The notes beneath the pieces are model-generated. The model was not told the DNA's origin. It made no database searches and saw nothing but the letters and a program-made list of their open reading frames with translations. From NCBI GenBank assembly GCA_030839105.1, contig JAUZEI010000229.1, positions 1-6,625 on the forward strand: 6,625 bases of DNA. The letters are read 5' to 3'. Both the position numbers and the translations under genes were made by a program. Source of the stretch: Actinomycetota bacterium. Its GTDB lineage: Bacteria > Actinomycetota > Acidimicrobiia > IMCC26256 > PALSA-610. Below, piece after piece: positions 1 through 5,648 of this stretch (the first letter of the stretch is position 1; every line of letters starts with the position of its first letter).

Positions 1-509
1 TATGGTCGCGGAGCGGTGGTGTCGCCGCCCACCCCGACAACGCCTACCGCCTCCTGCACGACGAGGAGCGGCTCGTCCTGGTGTTCCCCGAAGGCACGAA
101 GGGAACCGGCAAGCACTACCGCGACCGTTACCGGCTGCGCCGCTTCGGGCGGGGCGGTTTCGTCGACATCGCGATGCGCGCCGGCGTGCCCGTGATCCCC
201 ATCGCGGTGATGGGCGCGGAGGAGACGATGCCGATCCTCTTCAAGAGTCCGCGCCTCGCGAAGATGCTCAACGTCCCGTACTTCCCGGTCACCGCGAACA
301 TGCTCGCGTTCGGTCCCGCCGGCCTCATCGCGTACCTGCCCGCGAAGTTCCGTATCCGGGTGCTCCCACCGGTGTACTTCGACGTACCACCGAACCAGGA
401 GCGGTACTCGCGCAGCCGTGTGATGGAGGAATCGGAACGCATCCGGCGGATGGTGCAGGACGCCCTCTACGACATGCTCCGCACGCGCCGCAGCGTGTGG
501 TTCGGTTGA
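1..509 (+). CDS. PlsC-type lysophospholipid acyltransferase family protein, 3' part
   Basis: This is the C-terminal 168 residues of a membrane-associated glycerolipid acyltransferase-like protein; the reading frame is open from base 3 and the start lies off the left edge. Family members transfer an acyl chain from acyl-CoA or acyl-ACP to a lysophospholipid or another lipid alcohol at the inner membrane face. Visible are the FPEG block (about residues 28-31 of the fragment, followed by TKGTGK), the run RFGRGGFVDIA (48-58) and the hydrophobic VPVIPIAVMGAEE block (62-74), which correspond to the later conserved blocks of PlsC enzymes. The catalytic HX4D block should lie upstream and cannot be checked. 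The ending LYDMLRTRRSVWFG matches my memory of the mycobacterial Rv0502-type subgroup. The next gene follows after 16 bases on the same strand, so the two are probably co-transcribed. The exact substrate is unknown. The family call is firm; the Rv0502 link is from memory. Confidence 0.88.
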   Translation, partial: WSRSGGVAAHPDNAYRLLHDEERLVLVFPEGTKGTGKHYRDRYRLRRFGRGGFVDIAMRAGVPVIPIAVMGAEETMPILFKSPRLAKMLNVPYFPVTANMLAFGPAGLIAYLPAKFRIRVLPPVYFDVPPNQERYSRSRVMEESERIRRMVQDALYDMLRTRRSVWFG

Positions 510-511
510 AC

Positions 512-518
512 GGGAGGG
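512..518 (+). promoter_or_regulatory. Ribosome binding site for the epimerase-like gene
   Basis: GGGAGGG lies 7 bases before the GTG at 526, a good Shine-Dalgarno match at normal spacing. It supports GTG at 526 as the start and fits translation from a message shared with the upstream acyltransferase. Confidence 0.75.
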
Positions 519-525
519 CACCGGC

Positions 526-1563
526 GTGCGCGTACTCGTGACGGGGCTGTCGACGTACTGGGGCGGTCGCGTCGCGCAGGCGCTCGAGCGGCGCTCCGAT
601 GTCGACGTCGTCGTCGGTGTCGACACGCGCGATCCGCGCACACAACTCGAACGCACGGAGTTCGTGCGCACCGACTCGTCGCATTCGATCCTCGCCCGTA
701 TCGTGCGCGCGACACAGGTCGACACCATCGTGCACACGCATCTCGTCGTCGACTCCACGCGCGCGACGAGCCGCACGCTCCACGAGATCAATGTCATCGG
801 GACGATGAATCTGCTCGCGGCGGCAAGTGCGGCCGGGAGCCCGGTTCGCAAGGTCGTATTGAAGAGCTCCGGGCTCGTCTACGGCGCGAACAAGGCGGAT
901 CCCTACTTCTTCCGCGAGGACATGCTGCGAACCGGTCCGGCGCGCACGCCCGTCGAGCGTTCGTTGCTCGAGGTCGAGGCATTCGTCCGCGACTTCGCCG
1001 AAGACAATCCGCACGTGAACGTCAGTCTGTTGCGGTTCGCGAACGTGCTCGGGGTCGACATCGACACGCCGTTCACCGCGGCATTGCGGCAGCCGGTCGT
1101 GCCCGAGATCCTCGGCTTCGATCCGCGCCTGCAGTTCGTCCACGAAGACGACGTGGTCGACGCGTTGATGTACGCGATCAACAACGAGATCCCGGGGGTG
1201 TACAACGTCGGCGCCGACGGCAACCTCCCGTGGAGCGAGGTGTGCGCGATTCTCGGGAAACGGCGGGTCGCGCTGCCGTTCGTCCTCACGAATATCGCGG
1301 CCGAACCGGCCCGCATCTTCCGCCTCTGGGACCTGCCGCCGGAGGCCATGGCGCTCCTGCGCTTCGGCCGCACGATCGACAACTCGCGCTTCAAGCGGGC
1401 GGGCTTTCGCTACGGCTATACGACCCCGACCGCGGTGGAGGCCTTCGCCCAGGCACTACGCCTCGCGAGCACGATCGGCGACGGCCGTCCCTCGTATCGG
1501 TACGAGCGTGAGGTCGAGGACTTCTTCCGGCACTCCCCCGCGGTCGTTCGCGACCCCGCCTGA
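526..1563 (+). CDS. NAD-dependent epimerase/dehydratase-like (extended SDR) protein, atypical active site
   Basis: This 345-residue protein has the extended short-chain dehydrogenase fold. A Rossmann start with a glycine-rich loop (VTGLSTYWGG, residues 5-14) is followed by an acidic end of strand 2 (VGVDTRD, 30-36), VDTIVHTHLV (65-74), the NVIGTMNLL helix (89-97), VLKSSGLVYG (111-120) and a C-terminal part with LRFANVLG, VHEDDVVDAL and VYNVGADG (225-232). The fold suggests binding of NAD(P) and perhaps a nucleotide-sugar or other ligand. At the place of the catalytic YxxxK there is V143-ERS-L147, so both catalytic residues appear to be missing while the downstream E151 and the flanking helix are kept. 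It may therefore be a binding or regulatory protein, or use different chemistry. It resembles mycobacterial Rv0501 (named galE2), which also lacks a clear YxxxK as I recall it. UDP-galactose epimerase activity should not be assumed. Start: GTG with a strong ribosome binding site. Likely in one operon with the preceding acyltransferase. Confidence 0.87.
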   Translation: MRVLVTGLSTYWGGRVAQALERRSDVDVVVGVDTRDPRTQLERTEFVRTDSSHSILARIVRATQVDTIVHTHLVVDSTRATSRTLHEINVIGTMNLLAAASAAGSPVRKVVLKSSGLVYGANKADPYFFREDMLRTGPARTPVERSLLEVEAFVRDFAEDNPHVNVSLLRFANVLGVDIDTPFTAALRQPVVPEILGFDPRLQFVHEDDVVDALMYAINNEIPGVYNVGADGNLPWSEVCAILGKRRVALPFVLTNIAAEPARIFRLWDLPPEAMALLRFGRTIDNSRFKRAGFRYGYTTPTAVEAFAQALRLASTIGDGRPSYRYEREVEDFFRHSPAVVRDPA

Positions 1564-1576
1564 CCTTTCGGCCGGC

Positions 1577-1592
1577 GACGGGACATCCCGTC
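1577..1592. repeat. Perfect 7-bp inverted repeat with 2-base centre
   Basis: GACGGGA and TCCCGTC are exact reverse complements separated by CA. The element sits in the 71-base gap between the epimerase-like and crotonase genes, 13 bases after the stop of the former and about 43-58 bases before the chosen start of the latter. No T-tract follows it, so it does not look like a typical intrinsic terminator. An operator for a dimeric regulator, or a weak terminator or processing hairpin, are both possible; chance is not excluded. Confidence 0.4.
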
Positions 1593-1621
1593 ATGTCTTC
1601 GCGTATCGGTGGTCCCACGCG

Positions 1622-1634
1622 TAGGTTTGTCGGG
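1622..1634 (+). promoter_or_regulatory. Putative -10 element for leaderless crotonase transcript
   Basis: TAGGTT (1622-1627) fits the actinobacterial TANNNT -10 pattern and ends 7 bases before the ATG at 1635, so transcription would begin at or very near the start codon. No good Shine-Dalgarno sequence precedes this ATG, which also fits a leaderless message. I see no clear -35 hexamer. Confidence 0.45.
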
Positions 1635-2378
1635 ATGGAACACGTTCGAGTGGAAGCCGGTGACGGGATCGCGGTCGTGACGCTCGTCGACGTCGAGCGA
1701 CGCAACGCGATGACCGCGCAGATGGTCGACGAGATCGTCGCGACCTTCGACGCGCTCGAAGCCGACGGCACCACGGCCGCGGTCGTCGTGACGGGTGAGC
1801 CGCCCGCCTTCTGTTCCGGCGCCGACGTGTCGAGCCTCGGCGCACTCGCCCGGGCCGAGAGCGACGACGAACGCCGGTCGGTGACGTCGATCTACGAGGG
1901 TTTCCTACGCGTGCTGCGATCGCCGTTGCCGACCATCGCCGCGGTCAACGGCGCCGCGGTCGGCGCGGGCATGAACCTCGCGCTCGCGTGTGACGTGCGG
2001 CTGGCCGCCGCCTCCGCCCGCTTCGACACGCGCTTCACGAAGATCGGATTGCATCCCGGTGGCGGGCACGTGTGGATGCTCGAGCGGGCGGTGGGCCCCC
2101 AGGCCGCGGCTGCGATGATCCTGTTCGGCGTCGCGGTCGACGGAGAGCGCGCCGCCGAGATCGGTCTCGCGTGGTCGTGTCATCCCGACGACGAACTGCT
2201 CGAAGCGGCACGCACGCTCGCGGCGCGCGCGACCCGCCCCCCGACCGGCCTGCTCGACGTGGTGAAGGCCACGTTGCGCCAGGCGCCCTGGCAACCGGAT
2301 TTCGAAGCGGCGATCGCGACCGAGGTCTCGCGCCAAGCCTGGTCACTCGGGCAGGGCTGGTTCAAAGCTCCCGAGTAA
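1635..2378 (+). CDS. Enoyl-CoA hydratase/isomerase (crotonase) family protein, atypical active site
   Basis: This 247-residue protein has the complete crotonase fold. The N-terminal AVVTLVDVERRNAM (13-26), oxyanion-hole segment PAFCSGADVSSLG (57-69), core IAAVNGAAVGAGMNLALACD (101-120) and GLHPGGGHVWMLERAVG (138-154) are all in order. Crotonases bind acyl-CoA thioesters and stabilise an enolate-like intermediate. The two glutamates of rat mitochondrial enoyl-CoA hydratase (E144, E164) align with N114 and F134, so classical water addition to a 2-enoyl-CoA is doubtful. Isomerase, thioesterase-like, hydrolase or non-catalytic binding roles are alternatives. An upstream in-frame ATG at 1593 would add 14 residues that do not look like the family N-terminus, so I prefer 1635, where MEHVRVEAGDGIAVVTL fits the usual family start and a TANNNT element lies just upstream. 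Length is normal. The gene converges on the GNAT gene with 23 bases between stops. Confidence 0.9.
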   Translation: MEHVRVEAGDGIAVVTLVDVERRNAMTAQMVDEIVATFDALEADGTTAAVVVTGEPPAFCSGADVSSLGALARAESDDERRSVTSIYEGFLRVLRSPLPTIAAVNGAAVGAGMNLALACDVRLAAASARFDTRFTKIGLHPGGGHVWMLERAVGPQAAAAMILFGVAVDGERAAEIGLAWSCHPDDELLEAARTLAARATRPPTGLLDVVKATLRQAPWQPDFEAAIATEVSRQAWSLGQGWFKAPE

Positions 2379-2401
2379 ATTTCCGCCGCGCCGCGGCCGC
2401 T

Positions 2402-2998
2402 TCACCGGTGCACGAACTTGGCAACGAGCTCGTGGCCGCGCTCGCGCCACTCCTCGACCGTCATCGAGTAGCGGATGTGGTCCTCGTACACCCCCTGGAT
2501 CTGCAGGAAGCGCACGGCCGTGCCTTCGTCGCGCAGGCTCAGCTTGTCGGCCACCCGCCGGCTCGCGGCGTTGCGGGGCACGATCGCGGCTTCGAGCCGG
2601 TGCAGCTGCAACACGTCGAACGCGTACTGCATGATCAGCACGACACCCTCGGGCACGTACCCGCGTCCGGCGAGTGCTTCGTCGATCCAGTAGCCGACGT
2701 ATCCCATCTGGAACGGCCCGCGTTGCACGCTGCCGAGACTCACCTCGCCCGCGAAACTGCCGTCGAGCAGGAAGAGACCGAACCCGTACGCCGCATCGAA
2801 GTGACGCTGCCGATCCCATGCGCCGCAGCGGGAGCGGAAGGCCTCGCGGTCGAGCGCAGGGTCGACACTCCCGGCATCCGGGCGTGGCTCCCACCGTTCG
2901 AGCCACTCGCGGCACCGAAGCCGGACCTCGCGCCAGACGTCCCAGTCCTCGGGACGCAGCGGCCGCAGGATCACCCGGGAACCGAGGAGATCAGTCAT
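2402..2998 (-). CDS. GNAT family N-acetyltransferase (RimJ/RimL-like)
   Basis: This 198-residue protein would transfer acetyl from acetyl-CoA to an amino group. It starts with the RimJ-like MTDLLGSRVILRPLRPEDW pattern. It has the beta-bulge strand VGYWIDEALAG (101-111), the CoA pyrophosphate loop GRGYVPEG (111-118), and the late block N143-AAS-RRVADKLS-LRDEG (143-159), which matches the usual N..S..V..KLGF..EG motif with SL in place of GF. Its ending, GVYEDHIRYSMTVEEW, is typical of RimJ-type enzymes, which acetylate ribosomal protein N-termini, but the same fold includes protein-lysine acetyltransferases. The ATG overlaps the stop codon of the acyl-CoA synthetase gene (ATGA), so the two are in one operon and translationally coupled. 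That context makes the synthetase or its product pathway a candidate partner; this is inference. No membrane segment or signal peptide is visible. Confidence 0.88.
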   Translation of the reverse strand: MTDLLGSRVILRPLRPEDWDVWREVRLRCREWLERWEPRPDAGSVDPALDREAFRSRCGAWDRQRHFDAAYGFGLFLLDGSFAGEVSLGSVQRGPFQMGYVGYWIDEALAGRGYVPEGVVLIMQYAFDVLQLHRLEAAIVPRNAASRRVADKLSLRDEGTAVRFLQIQGVYEDHIRYSMTVEEWRERGHELVAKFVHR

Positions 2999-4968
2999 GC
3001 GGGGCCCCTCGCCGCCGCCTCCGCGGCGGTTCCTGCGCCGGGCACCCCGGCGATCGCCGCAGTGATCGCGTCGACCGCAGCCGGATCTTCGAGGCCCGAG
3101 AGGTCACCGGGTGGCGAACCGCTGACCACCGCGCGGATCAGGCGCCGCAACACCTTGGCGCTCCGCGTCTTCGGTAGCGCGGTCGTGAACCGAACCTGCG
3201 CGGGCTTGAATGACGGCCCGAGCGCGTCGACCACGCACGCGAACAGTTCGGCGCGCAGCTCCTCGTCGGGCTCGACACCGGGACCGGGTACCACGAAAAC
3301 CCACAACGTCTCGCCCTTGAGCTCGTCGGGGACGCCGACGGCCGCCGCCTCGAGCACCCGCGGGTGCGCGACCACGACCGTCTCGACCTCCGCGGGTCCG
3401 AGCCGTTTACCTGCGACCTTGATCGTGTCGTCGGAGCGGCCGTGCAGGAACCATTGGCCGTCGGCGCTCACGCTTGCGAAATCGCCGTGCCACCACACGC
3501 CGGGATAGCGCGACCAGTACGTGTCGAGGTAACGCTGCCGATCGCGGTACAAGCCCCGAGTCATACCCGGCCACGGCTTCGTGCACACGAGCTCGCCGAC
3601 CTCGCCCCGAACGGATTGCCCCTCGTCGTCGAACACATCGATCGCCATCCCGAGCGCGGGACCACCGAGCGAGCACGGCGACAGGGGCTGCACCACATGC
3701 GGTGACAGAAAGCACGCGCCGACTTCGGTACCGCCTGAGATGTTGACGACCGGGCACCGGCCGTGGCCGACGACGTCGAAGTACCAGTGCCACGGGCCTT
3801 CGTTCCACGGCTCGCCGGTCGAGGCGAGCACCCGGAGCGACGAGAGGTCGTGCGCGCGCACCGGCTCGTCGCCGTGCGCCATGAGGGCTCGGATCAGGGT
3901 GGGCGACACACCGAGGATGTTGACGCGGTGGCGCGCCACGAACGACCAGAGCCGGTCGGGTCCCGGGTAGTCGGGCGCGCCGTCGTACATGAGCAACGTT
4001 CCGCCCGCGGCGAGCGTGCCGACGATCTCCCACGGCCCCATGATCCACCCGATGTCGGTGAGCCAGAACAGCCGCTCGCCGCGCCGGAGATCGGTCTGGA
4101 ACGCGACCTCTTCGGCGACCTTGACGGTGAATCCCGCGTGCACGTGCACCGCGCCCTTCGGACGTCCGGTCGTGCCGCTCGTGTACGCGACGAACAACGG
4201 GTGTTCGCTGTCGACAGAACGCGCGTCGAAAGGCGCGTCCGGGAGATCGTCGAGGCGCAGATCGCGAACGTCGTGCATCGGTGCTTCGGGATGCCCGTTG
4301 CTGACGACGAGCACGGTGTGCACGGTCGGCGCCTGCGCAACCGCCGCGTCGGCCGTCTCCTTCATCGCCACGACTTTGCCGCGCCGCGTGAACCCGTCGG
4401 CGGTCACGACCGCGACCGCGCCCGCGTCCTGCAGACGGATCGCAACCGCGTCGGCGCCGTAGCCGGAGAAGATCGGCAGGAAGAACGCGCCGAGCTCGGC
4501 GATCGCGAAGAGCGCGGCGACGGTTTCGGGCACCATCGGCATGAAGAGACCGACCGCGTCTCCCTCTTTCACGCCGCGCGCGGCGAGGCCCGACGCGATG
4601 CGGTCGGTCAGTGTGCGCAACTCGGATCCGCTGAGCGTGCGGGTGCGCCCGTCTTCGCCTTCCCAGATCACGGCCGGCTCGTCGGCGGAGAGGTGGTCGA
4701 GACACATCGTCGCCGCGTTACAACGACCGCCTCCGAACCACGTAGCCCATTCGATTCCGTCCGACGTGTCGAGCACCGTTTCGTAGGGCGTGTCGAAGGG
4801 CAGCGCGAGAAAGCGCACGACGGCGTCCCAAAACCATTCGGGTTCGGCGATCGAGCGTGCGACGAGCGTGGCAAAGTCGTCGACGTGCTGGTCCGCCATG
4901 AACCGGGCGACGTTGCTCTCGCGCAACAGTTCACCGTCCGGGCGCCAGACGACGGGAGGAGCAGGCAT
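2995..4968 (-). CDS. Acetoacetyl-CoA/acetyl-CoA synthetase-like AMP-forming acyl-CoA ligase
   Basis: This 657-residue ANL-superfamily enzyme would activate a carboxylic acid with ATP to an acyl-adenylate and then form the CoA thioester. All core motifs are present: P-loop YTSGTTGRPKG (262-272), STGEPWN (383-389), ISGGTEVG (410-417), WWHGDFASVSADG (492-504), the hinge and nucleotide block GRSDDTIKVAGKR (510-522) and the A10 lysine block PKTRSAK (599-605, K605 catalytic). The N-terminal SNVARFM and the length fit the acetyl/acetoacetyl-CoA synthetase branch. Where acetyl-CoA synthetase has DTWWQTETG, this protein has NISGGTEVG. Loss of the bulky tryptophans suggests a pocket for a larger or keto acid, as in acetoacetyl-CoA synthetase; the substrate is inferred only. 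The tail after residue 640 is Ala/Gly rich. The gene is first in a two-gene operon with the GNAT gene and diverges from orn. The start fits the family N-terminus and a near-leaderless promoter. Confidence 0.92.
   Translation of the reverse strand: MPAPPVVWRPDGELLRESNVARFMADQHVDDFATLVARSIAEPEWFWDAVVRFLALPFDTPYETVLDTSDGIEWATWFGGGRCNAATMCLDHLSADEPAVIWEGEDGRTRTLSGSELRTLTDRIASGLAARGVKEGDAVGLFMPMVPETVAALFAIAELGAFFLPIFSGYGADAVAIRLQDAGAVAVVTADGFTRRGKVVAMKETADAAVAQAPTVHTVLVVSNGHPEAPMHDVRDLRLDDLPDAPFDARSVDSEHPLFVAYTSGTTGRPKGAVHVHAGFTVKVAEEVAFQTDLRRGERLFWLTDIGWIMGPWEIVGTLAAGGTLLMYDGAPDYPGPDRLWSFVARHRVNILGVSPTLIRALMAHGDEPVRAHDLSSLRVLASTGEPWNEGPWHWYFDVVGHGRCPVVNISGGTEVGACFLSPHVVQPLSPCSLGGPALGMAIDVFDDEGQSVRGEVGELVCTKPWPGMTRGLYRDRQRYLDTYWSRYPGVWWHGDFASVSADGQWFLHGRSDDTIKVAGKRLGPAEVETVVVAHPRVLEAAAVGVPDELKGETLWVFVVPGPGVEPDEELRAELFACVVDALGPSFKPAQVRFTTALPKTRSAKVLRRLIRAVVSGSPPGDLSGLEDPAAVDAITAAIAGVPGAGTAAEAAARGPA
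3005..3010 (-). promoter_or_regulatory. Ribosome binding site for the GNAT gene, inside the synthetase gene
   Basis: On the minus strand GAGGGG lies 6 bases before the GNAT ATG, within the last codons of the synthetase gene. It supports the 2998 start. Four of its G residues lie in the self-complementary GGGGCCCC (3001-3008), so the site could be partly paired until ribosomes finishing the synthetase gene open it, which would strengthen coupling. Confidence 0.55.
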
Positions 4969-4983
4969 CGGTCGCCGAATCTA
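4969..4983 (-). promoter_or_regulatory. Putative -10 element for the synthetase-GNAT operon
   Basis: Read on the minus strand, TAGATT (4983-4978) fits TANNNT and ends 9 bases before the synthetase ATG. Transcription would start at or within a few bases of the ATG, and no Shine-Dalgarno sequence is visible in that short leader. No clear -35 box. Confidence 0.42.
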
Positions 4984-5014
4984 ACCCGTGCCACGAGTCC
5001 GGTCGGCGTACGTA

Positions 5015-5026
5015 TAGCGTGCGCTC
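5015..5026 (+). promoter_or_regulatory. Putative -10 element for leaderless orn transcript
   Basis: TAGCGT (5015-5020), inside a locally AT-containing stretch CGTATAGCGT, fits TANNNT and ends 6 bases before the orn ATG. This is the spacing expected when the first transcribed base is the A of the start codon. No Shine-Dalgarno sequence is visible upstream of the ATG. Confidence 0.52.
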
Positions 5027-5617
5027 ATGGCCGCCCACGCCGACGACGACAGCCTCGTGTGGCTCGATCTCGAGATGACGGGTCTCGACGTCGAGAAGCA
5101 CACGATCGTCGAAATCGCGTGCATCGTGACGAATTCCGACCTCGAGCCACTCGATGAAGGCATCGACATCGTCATCCACCAAGATGCCGCGGCGCTCGCA
5201 CAGATGGACGACTTCGTGCGCAAGATGCATACGAAGTCGGGGCTCCTGCCGGCGATCAGCGCGTCGACCGTGAGCCTCGACGAGGCGCACGCCCAGACCC
5301 TTGCGTACGTTCGCAGCCACGTTCCCGCACCCGGCACCGCTCCGCTGTGTGGCAACAGCATCGGTACCGACCGCCGCTTCCTGGATCGTTACATGCACGA
5401 TCTCGACACGTACCTGCACTACCGGAGCATCGACGTCTCGTCGTTGAAAGAGCTGTGCCGGCGCTGGTATCCGGAGGTCTACGCCAAGCGACCCGGTAAA
5501 GCGGAGCAGCACCGCGCCCTCGACGACGTGCGCGAGTCGCTCGCGGAGCTGCGCTTCTACCGGGAACGACTGTTCGCGGCACCGAAACCAGCCGGCACGG
5601 ACGCGGTCGCCCAATAG
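5027..5617 (+). CDS. orn: Oligoribonuclease
   Basis: This is a 3'-to-5' exoribonuclease that degrades very short RNAs (chiefly dinucleotides) to mononucleotides at the end of mRNA decay, and also clears pGpG left from cyclic-di-GMP breakdown in species that have it. The 196-residue protein has all DEDDh residues: D14 and E16 in WLDLEMTGL, D115 in GNSIGTDRRFLDRYM, and H162 with D167 in EQHRALDDVRESLAELRFYR. The Orn signature YRSIDVSSLKELCRRWYPE (132-150) separates it from the DnaQ/exonuclease relatives. Length is slightly above the usual 180 or so because of a short acidic N-terminus and a C-terminal tail. Enzymes of this family are cytoplasmic homodimers that need Mg or Mn ions. It is transcribed alone, divergent from the synthetase operon and convergent with the aminotransferase. 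The start is supported by the leaderless promoter pattern. Confidence 0.97.
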   Translation: MAAHADDDSLVWLDLEMTGLDVEKHTIVEIACIVTNSDLEPLDEGIDIVIHQDAAALAQMDDFVRKMHTKSGLLPAISASTVSLDEAHAQTLAYVRSHVPAPGTAPLCGNSIGTDRRFLDRYMHDLDTYLHYRSIDVSSLKELCRRWYPEVYAKRPGKAEQHRALDDVRESLAELRFYRERLFAAPKPAGTDAVAQ

Positions 5618-5622
5618 TTCTG

Positions 5623-5643
5623 CCGGCCGGTAAGTCGGGCCGG
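5623..5643. terminator. Possible bidirectional hairpin between convergent orn and aminotransferase genes
   Basis: CCGGCC (5623-5628) can pair with GGCCGG (5638-5643) around a 9-base loop, in the 31-base gap between two convergent stop codons. The stem is short and no T-run follows on either strand, so a standard intrinsic terminator is not shown. Position is the main argument. Confidence 0.3.
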
Positions 5644-5648
5644 GGTAG

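Noticed and set aside
325..1143. 272-codon minus-strand open frame over the acyltransferase/epimerase junction
   Set aside because: Antisense to two genes with clear motifs; its own translation shows no recognisable domain.
1593..1634. Upstream ATG at 1593 as the crotonase start
   Set aside because: The 14 added residues are not family-like, no good ribosome binding site precedes it, and the palindrome abuts it. ATG at 1635 fits the family N-terminus and the putative leaderless promoter.
2379..2401. GC-rich palindromes (such as GCGGCCGC at 2393-2400) between the convergent crotonase and GNAT stops as a terminator
   Set aside because: No room for a proper stem-loop and no T-run; self-complementary octamers are common at this base composition.
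2072..3508. 478-codon plus-strand open frame crossing the crotonase, GNAT and synthetase genes
   Set aside because: It spans parts of three well-supported genes on both strands and has low-complexity Arg/Pro/Ala composition without motifs.
3407..4705. 432-codon minus-strand frame within the synthetase gene
   Set aside because: Frame-shifted shadow with extreme arginine content.
3763..5157. 464-codon open frame antisense to the synthetase gene
   Set aside because: Its translation is Arg/Asp/Val-rich with no family resemblance, while the opposite strand has complete ANL motifs. Long antisense open frames are expected in DNA this GC-rich.
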